From: Synanceia verrucosa
Lineage: Eukaryota; Chordata; Actinopteri; Perciformes; Synanceiidae
Assembly (NCBI GenBank): GCA_029721515.1
Contig: CM056556.1
Location: forward strand, 14,342,098 to 14,406,097
DNA length: 64,000 nt
Direction: 5' to 3'
Of this stretch, positions 41,001 through 49,580 are shown piece by piece; position 1 is the stretch's first letter, and each line of letters begins with the position of its first letter. Under the pieces are notes generated by a model, which was given only the letters and a program-made list of their open reading frames with translations, was not told where the DNA came from and did no database searches. Position numbers and translations under genes: made by a program.

Positions 41001-44000
41001 TAGTCATTCATGCCAAATTCATCTCTGATGTAGTTTTTATAGGAAATGGTCAAAATTCATCCAAATTGCTTGTATCACACAAACCTCCTGCAGTTATTGT
41101 ATTCACAATTTGAATTAATTGTACAGTTCAGCAATTGCTTGCTACTATTATTATTATGCATTAAATATAGTTATTCAGGGGTTATTAGATGACAGAAATG
41201 ATAGAAAAGTGGTCCCTTAAGAAAAAAGGTTGCTAACCAATGTCACTGTATCGTACGTATTGCACATTTTTTTGAATTTAAGTGAAAAGGACCTATTTTC
41301 TCTGATAAACTTGTTAATGTCTGTGTGTTGATTTAGATTGCAGTAGGCTGCATTGTGCCAGAGCGTCATGCAGACCGTCAAATTCATGTTCAGTATTCAG
41401 TGGACTTTGGAGTGACCTGGAAGTACCTGGTGCCCCAGTGCCTGCCTGCTGACCCTCGCTGTGGAGGTCAGGTCTCCCAGCCATCAGTCTTCTTCCCTGC
41501 TGAAAGCTGGAAGAGGGCTGTCTATCCCCTGCCTGACAGCCTGGCGGACACGTGAGTCATCCTTCCCCATATATATCTTCACATGCTTTTGACAAAACAT
41601 GCAGCACTTCTTGGCATGCTTGACCTAAATTATTGATAGGTGCAACGCGTGTTGTGTGACCAACCTATCCTGTCTTTTTCCCAGTGCGGTGCGGTTCCGT
41701 TTTTTCCAGCAGCACTCTGACATCCAGTGGGGTGTGGAGAACTTTTACATTGGGCCAGCATGTGACAGCCACTGTGGGGGACATGGAGATTGTCTGGATC
41801 AGCGTTGTCTCTGTGACCCAGGATTCACTGGACCAAACTGTTACGCCAGCACTCCTCTAAAGGTAGAAGCTGTTACGCATTCAGCTGAAATAAAACAAGT
41901 TGAATTTAGCTGTTCAACATATATGAGTCAGATATGTGTGGTTTTTCCTCTGTAGGCATCTCTGAAGGAGCGTTTTGACTGGGAGGGGGCTGCAGGCCCT
42001 CAGTGGCAGGTGCTGGAGGGCGGTCGGCCCTGTACAGACTGTGGTGTGCTGGTGGAGGGGACAGCCCTTTACTTTGGAGGGGCCGATGCCAGACAGGCTG
42101 TGACTGCAGATCTGGATCTCCGCGGAGCAAAGTTAGTACTCAACTTGTGTTTATGTTTACCTTTTGTTTTCATGCTACTCTACATGCATCTTGAACATGT
42201 GTTTGTGGATAGGTTTGTGGAGTACTGGGCCAGGATTGGAAGTGATGATAACATGACCATGTGCCACCGTCCAACTTGTCGTAAAGAGGGAGTGCTATTG
42301 GACTACTCTACTGACGGAGGTGCACTGATGACATGCATACATAGAGTACATGCAGTGCATTATGTGTGTGTTTTTTTCCTGTTTCATAATCATCCGTTCA
42401 TGGGGCGGCATGGCTCAGTGTAACCGGAGGGTTACTGGTTCGATCCCGACCTGGAGCGTTCCTGACAAGACACCAAACCCCTAACTGCTCCTGATGGGTC
42501 GTGGTTAGCGCCTTGCATGGCAGCTTCCGCCATCAGTGTGTGAATGGGTGAATGTGATGTATACTCTGAAGCGCTTTGGGTATCGTTTCAGGTATAGTAA
42601 AGCGCTATATAAATACAGACCATTTACCATTTACCATTTCTGTCTATATCTGTTCGTTAGGCGTGTCCTGGACGCTGCTGCATGAGATGGACTATCTGAA
42701 GTATGTCTCAGTGAGGAGAGATTATATCGTCCTCCCAGAGGGAGCTTTGACCAACGCTACTCGTCTGCGCTGGTGGCAACCATTTACCATTTCCTCTGGC
42801 CTCACCACCCCCAGCCTGGAGAGAGCCCAGTGGGCCATAGACAACATCTTGGTGGGGGGGTCAGACATCAATCCACCCACTCTGCTTGACACCTTTGATG
42901 ATGGTGAGTGTATGTGTGTTGATTATAAGAGCCTGACAGCTCGCCTGTTATGACAAAGAAACAAATACTTATGAAATAACTTTGACTCTTCCTCCTCTTC
43001 CCTTTTTATGTCTTTGCCTTTCACCAGAGGGTGTTTCTCATGAGGAAAGCTGGAGTTTCTACCCTAATGCAGTGCGCACAGCTGGCTTCTGTGGAAACCC
43101 CTCCTTCCACCTATACTGGCCAAACAAGAACCAAGACAAGACGCACAACATCCTGGCCACTCGAGAACTCATAGTGCAGCCTGGATATATTTTACAGTTT
43201 AAGGTATGGTAGTGCATGAGAGCCACAAACCTGCTGTGTTAAAAGCTGTTCTTACACTGACACTTTAGCCCTTTACTGTACATCTGTCTTGTTGATGCAG
43301 ATTGTTGTTGGTTGTGAGGCAGACACCTGTGGAGACCATCATTCTGTCCTGCTGCAGTATAGGAAGGATGCAAGGTAAGAAAACAGAGCAAACAGACAAT
43401 ACCACCAGGACAAGATATGGCATGTTTCATAATAGCTAAAATGTAAACAATGCATGAATATTTTTGCAGCCATAAGATGACCTTTAAATGTATTTTTACA
43501 TGGACAGTTTTCAGCTCTCACGCTCTCACGCTCTCACTTTAGGTCTGACTCATGGCAGCTGGTACAATCAGAGTGCCTCCCCTCCTCAGTCAACAACGTG
43601 GGCTGCTCCCCCTTCCAGTTCCACGAGTCCACAATCTACAGTCCAGTCAACAGCTCAACATGGACCAGGGTCACTGTGCAGCTGCCAGACCACGTCTCCT
43701 CAGGGTAGGAGCACACAAGTATTGCATACAACACTGGTGCATTTTCTGCTTAAATTCATATTTTTAAACATATCATCAGAATAACAGGCACTACAATCCT
43801 TCTGTGATTTGTTGTATATTTCCAGAGCTACCCAATTCCGCTGGATTCAAAAAGAGGGGACAGGAGAGCGCCAGAGCTGGGGAGTGGACCATGTTTACAT
43901 CGGCGAGGCCTGCCCGGGGCTCTGCAGCGGCCACGGCTACTGTACAAGTGGAGTGGTCTGCATCTGTGATGAGGGACACCATGGTGGGCCACAAGCAGCA

Positions 44001-47000
44001 TATCATATTCAAACTGCTAGATACCCACATAGTTCTTTCTCATTTGTACACTTCATAAGAAATGTGCTAAGTAATAAAGTAAAATTAAAAGTAAGTAAAA
44101 GTAAGTGAACAAAGTGAAAAATGTCTTGAGCACTGTCGCTTTATGCTGTCAACCCAAACATCGACTGACGTGCACTCATCATTTCATCCAGTTTCATCAC
44201 CTCCCCTCTGCTTCCTCTCAACTCAACAGGTGACGACTGCTCCCTCTCCAGCAGTGACCTGCCCAGCTCCATCAAGGACAACTTTGAGTCGGGCAGTGTG
44301 TCTCAGGAGAGCTGGCAGTTGATCCAGGGTGGTGGAGTGGGCAGTGGCTGTGGGCAGCTCTCACCGCATGCCCACGGAGACTCACTCTACTTCAATGGCT
44401 GTAAGATGAGGCAGGCAGTTACCAAGCCGCTGGACCTCACTAGAGCCAGGTACAGGTACTACCAAAGCATCAACCTCAAAGCCACCACAGATTAGTTTTC
44501 CCCACATCACAAACTATGTTATCAACCTTTAATGTTTCTTTTGTCCAATTGTCTCTCTTTGTCCGTCCTTCTCTGTCTCTCTACAGTAAGATCATGTTTG
44601 TGCTGCAGATCGGCAGCGTGGCACAAACAGACAGCTGTAACATAGCACTGGATCAGGCTGACACAGTTGACCGGGCTGTGCTGCTGCAATACAGCGTCAA
44701 CAGTGGAGTCAGCTGGCACGTAATCGCCCAGCACCAGCCCAAAGACTTCATAAAGGCCCAGAGAGTCTCCTACAATATTCCACTGTGAGTGACGCTCAGA
44801 CATATTTAATTTAAACACACAGTATTCGGCACCATTTATAAAGGTTTTATAACGTGTGCATTAAGGCTTTATTTATGTTAACCTTTTTACTCAATGTTCT
44901 TGAATGTTAGAAATGTTAGTCATTTACCATAATGCACAAGCTAATACAGTCTGCAGGTATACATGTAAATTAACTATCATTAGAGTTTTTATAACTTTCT
45001 ATCTAATCTACATTTGTAAACATTTGAAATAAATTGATTTTGGTGTTTTTCTGTATTTAAATCCATCAGCAGAGAAAGACAAAAAAAGTGTCATAAGATG
45101 AAGGATAAACATCAACCAAAAAGATGTTTCACAACATTAAAGTTTTTCTTCACAATGATCCTTAAAAGATTTAAGTGATTTATTAATCTGTAATAAAGCC
45201 ATCAGTCACAATGTTCAAACCTTTTAGAAGAGTGCCTCATTAGAGGTGCTACTTTTTGTTCCAGTGTGATAAACTTCATTGGGCTGGTTTTAAACGACTA
45301 CACTCATTGACATTCTGGATTGTCACTGACTCTCTAATGTTTCCCGTGGTCTCCAGTGAGGCGAGAGTTAAAGGGGTGATGCTGCGGTGGTGGCAGCCAC
45401 GCCACGACGGTGCAGGACATGACCAGTGGGCATTGGACCATGTGGAAGTAGTTCTGTGAGTACCCAATTCCCAGCCGGCCCCCCCGGCACCTCAGACTGG
45501 CCCCCAAAAGAGCCCCGATCTGCCCCCGTCTCTACCTAAGCCTCAGCCTCGCCACAAACACAATAGATACACAGCATACATAAACATATATCCTAAGCAC
45601 ATCTACATGTGTGCTGCTCACCACCTATAACCAGCCTCTCAGCAGTTGTTCAAAATGCTCATCACAGCTTCTGGTGCCAGGCAAGCAGAGGAGAAAATGA
45701 GTGCAGTGTGCTTTGTGAGGAGGTCTGCTTGTGGATGGCTGCTCTCTGTATGACAAATCAACTCCTGCTGTCAGATCATCATATGTTCAGTGTCTTGTAG
45801 AACCCATGCATCTCCCATACAAACAAATTTTGTATTTTTTCACTGAAATGTCTTCGAGGTGTATCAAACGTTAAACTTTCATAGGTGACAGACACAATTA
45901 ATTTACACAGTCGAAACTGTTCAAAATGTTGCCAGTTGTTTTTGTCCTGAAACACTCAAACACCCATTCACATATTCATTCAGAATAGCACATCTGCCCC
46001 CTAGTGGCCATTATAAGGCATGACATAGAGCGCTGAACCAAGATCATATTTAATACAATACAGACACTGTTAAGGTGACTTCATAGCTTTGAACGTGTGT
46101 CCTTGTGCTGCGACAGGGCCAGAGTGTGACTGGTCTTGTTTTCATTTTCATTTCATGTGCAAAAATAGTCATGCAGTCGATTCTAAAAGGAATAAAACAT
46201 GTCCTTGTTCATCCTAAATTTGGTTTGATGGACCTTTCAGGCACCCTACACTGTTTCGCTGATTGTTTCTCTCTTTCCTTCTTTCTTCTTTTACATATTG
46301 TATTACATTCAGTCTGTAACATTTTCTCTGTGGAAATTAAAATGACAGTTTTCAAATCAAAGTGGCAAAGCTGGAGATTCTACCGGGCACTGAAGATATC
46401 ATGAACATGGTCTATACTCCACTAGCATAATCTTATCATAAAGCATTTCAAATGCATTTTCTGCATGTTGCTGCGGGTATCAGAGCAATGTTCCCTCTGA
46501 TGTGGGTGCTGATTGTTCATTCAGATGGTTACCCAATGCATTTCAAATGCTGCATACAACAACCATGTGAGGCACTAGAATATCTCATGTACATGCTACA
46601 GAGTTGCACACACATTTACGCCTAACCTGAGCCGTCCCTGGTCTACGTGGTCGTGACCTGTCCCACTCCCCGCCACTCGCACCGTTTTCAACAGTGTCTG
46701 CTGAAAAGAGTGACTGTGATCCTCACACTTTGCTCTGTTGTTTATTTCTCTCTGCTCACCACTCCTCCACTCCTTTGCACATTCTTCCTGTTGCTCCTGC
46801 TCAATCTTTTCATTTTGCTCCACATGCCTTTCCTCCCTGCTGCTTAATGTCACTGTCGTGTTTGATCGTGTGCTCATGCTGACTCCTGTGCTTGTGCCGC
46901 ATCGTATCCTACCTTACTTCCTTCATTGTCCATCTCCTCCTTTCCTTCCTTGCTCTTTCCCTTTGTCTCTTTCCTCTTCCCATTCTGGCATACAACGGAT

Positions 47001-49534
47001 GGATTACTGCTGTATATCTTGTCTTCTCTTCTACCTCTGGTTATCTCTCACTTTCTCATCATCTTGGTTACATTTCTCTACTGTCTCCTCACTCAATCTC
47101 GACTAATGACTCTTCTGTTGCACATTCTTCTTTCCTTCTCATTTTCTCTCTTTCCTACCTTTTTGTCTTTCTCACCTCTTCTTCCTTGAACCTCTGACTA
47201 TCTTTATGCCTCTTCTCTCCTCCCTTCTCCTCGCTTTGGGCCCCTGCCTCCCCAGGCTGGGGCTCCTACCCCCCCAGACCTTTCTTCGAGACAGCAGTCC
47301 CCTCCTCCTGCTTCTCCCCTCTCGCGCTCTAACCTCTGCTCTCTTCTGTATTCTGCTCCCTCTGGCATGGCTGTAGTGTGAGGTAAGTTCTCCGCCACTT
47401 CCTGAATGCAGCCCTCCCACCTCCCTCGTCCTCCTCCCATCCCTCTCTTCGCCCTGTTACATTGTGCACAACCCTCTCACATTTTCACTGACACACCTGG
47501 CCCTCCTCATCATCACTGTCATCTTCATGCCCTCGCCCTAACAAAGCCCCAGGCAGGTCAACAAGCACTGCTCACAGTGTCCAGGCAGAGGCTCGCTGAC
47601 AAAATTATCCACTACACAGATTCCAGATTAAAACTGGATTGCACAACTTTTGTCTCCCACCTCTTGCAGTGAGAATAATTACTCAAACACTGAATGCTGA
47701 ATCAGTTCCTATTTTATCTGGAGCATCCACTCCTGCAACTTTTCTTGGATGCTTTTAGGGAATTTCCCAATTCACTATGATCTCTCCCCACTTCCTTTTT
47801 AATTTTTCTTTTTTTAATTTTACACCTTGTGTATTTAGTTTACAATTATGAATATTAAATGTTGTTATAAAAAGATTTAAAAATATATTAATAAGGTGAT
47901 ACATAAATATAATCTGTATATAGCTCACAGTGTTTATGCCATCGAAATAGAATAGGAGTAGAATGTACATTCAAATTAATGTAGCATGGTCAGAGCAGTG
48001 GCCATTTTTAATGCGTAGCATTGCCATTGCAACCAAAGTAGTGGCTAACTTCTTTATAAACAGACTTGTGGTAATGTTGTGTGCTACAAATAAGAAAGTA
48101 TAAATTGGCCTTTGTCGATTTGGTTCTGTGAAAATGTGACATGCTTTATAGTCGCACTGACATGTGTGGTCTACACTGCAAAAAATCGAAATCTTGCCAA
48201 GAATATTTGTCTTATTTCTAGTTAAATTATGTCTTTACACTTAATTTCAGACACTATCACTTAGAACAAAATTTGCACTAAGATGGAGGGCCTTGTTTCT
48301 CAGAAATTATGTCTTATTTCAAGAACTCTTATTGAGACATTTTCTCTTGGTCCATTGGCAGATTTTTTTTTGCTGAATTCAAGCATTTTTTTTTATTTTT
48401 TTTGCTTGAATTTTTGTTCTAAGTGATGTTGTCTGAAATTAAGTGTATAGACATTAAGTGTATAGACATAATTTGACTAGAAATAAGACAAATATTCTTG
48501 GGAAGATTTAGATTTTTTTGCAGTGGAAACTGCCCTCTTGGGTGGAAAAAAAACCACACAAAACTGCCTTCTTGGCTGATTAAAACATGATGTAGTATCC
48601 TCATGTGAGACAAAAAACCATCCTAAAGTGTCCTCTTCAGTGGCGAGAATGCACTGTAGGTGCCTCTTTTTTTTGTTTTCGCCCCTACCCTTCAAAAGGC
48701 CTATGTGTGCCACTGCTCTGCGGGCAGTAGTCATGATCAGCTTTATTTGAACCTGTTTGGCTAGGGCTTGAACATAAGATAGTAATAATAATATAATACA
48801 TATAAAAATTCTGCACTCCACCTTTAAAAGACAATAAAACAATATTCAAAACAATACAGTGAATAGAGGCATAAACCAAGCAGTAAAATCTTGAGAGGTT
48901 TGACACAATGTCACCAGATGAAAACAAATTACTGACTATAAATAAACCTCAAGACATTATTAATGTAATAATATATTATACAAATGTCAGTGGTACTGTG
49001 TTTGTGTGTATATGTGTGATGTAATCCATCACTATACCTTTATCTGTTTGTTTTGTTACAAACTGTCGTAGTGTGTGTTTTTTTTTGTATTTTTGTTATT
49101 TTTACAAGCAGACACACACACTTCAGCAGTCCTGCTCTAACAGGATTGCTATTTGAGGAGTCATCACACTCCAGCAGCCCCAGCACTGAAAGACTTTCAT
49201 TCATTTATCCACATCAGTTGCAATGCAGGGCATCTCACATTCCTAATTCCAAATGAAGGCCCATGTAGCAGGAGAGTTTCATCTGACTAACCTCCTCCAT
49301 CCAGCTCCCTTGCATGGCTTTATGGATCGACTGTTCTCGACCGCTCTCCATCCTTTTTTTCCCTCATGGCTGTCTGTCTGTCTGTCTGTCGACAACAACA
49401 ACATGACTCAGAGCCAGGAGCTCCCTCCTCACTACCCTCTGCTTTCTGACCAAAAGTCTGAAAAAAAAACCACACAGTTTTCCAGCCATCCCTCCCATCC
49501 ACCTTCACACTTCCACCTCCACAGCATCTACCAT

Positions 49535-49580
<46 letters not shown>

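Noticed and set aside
45456..45538. Read-through ORF after exon 63 (starts VST) as an alternative C-terminus
   Set aside because: The frame stays open 27 codons, but no nearby poly(A) signal supports a truncated isoform; the VST likeness comes from the donor sequence itself.
46596..47440. Several overlapping open frames on both strands
   Set aside because: Low-complexity translation of a pyrimidine-rich intron; no domain and no splice support.
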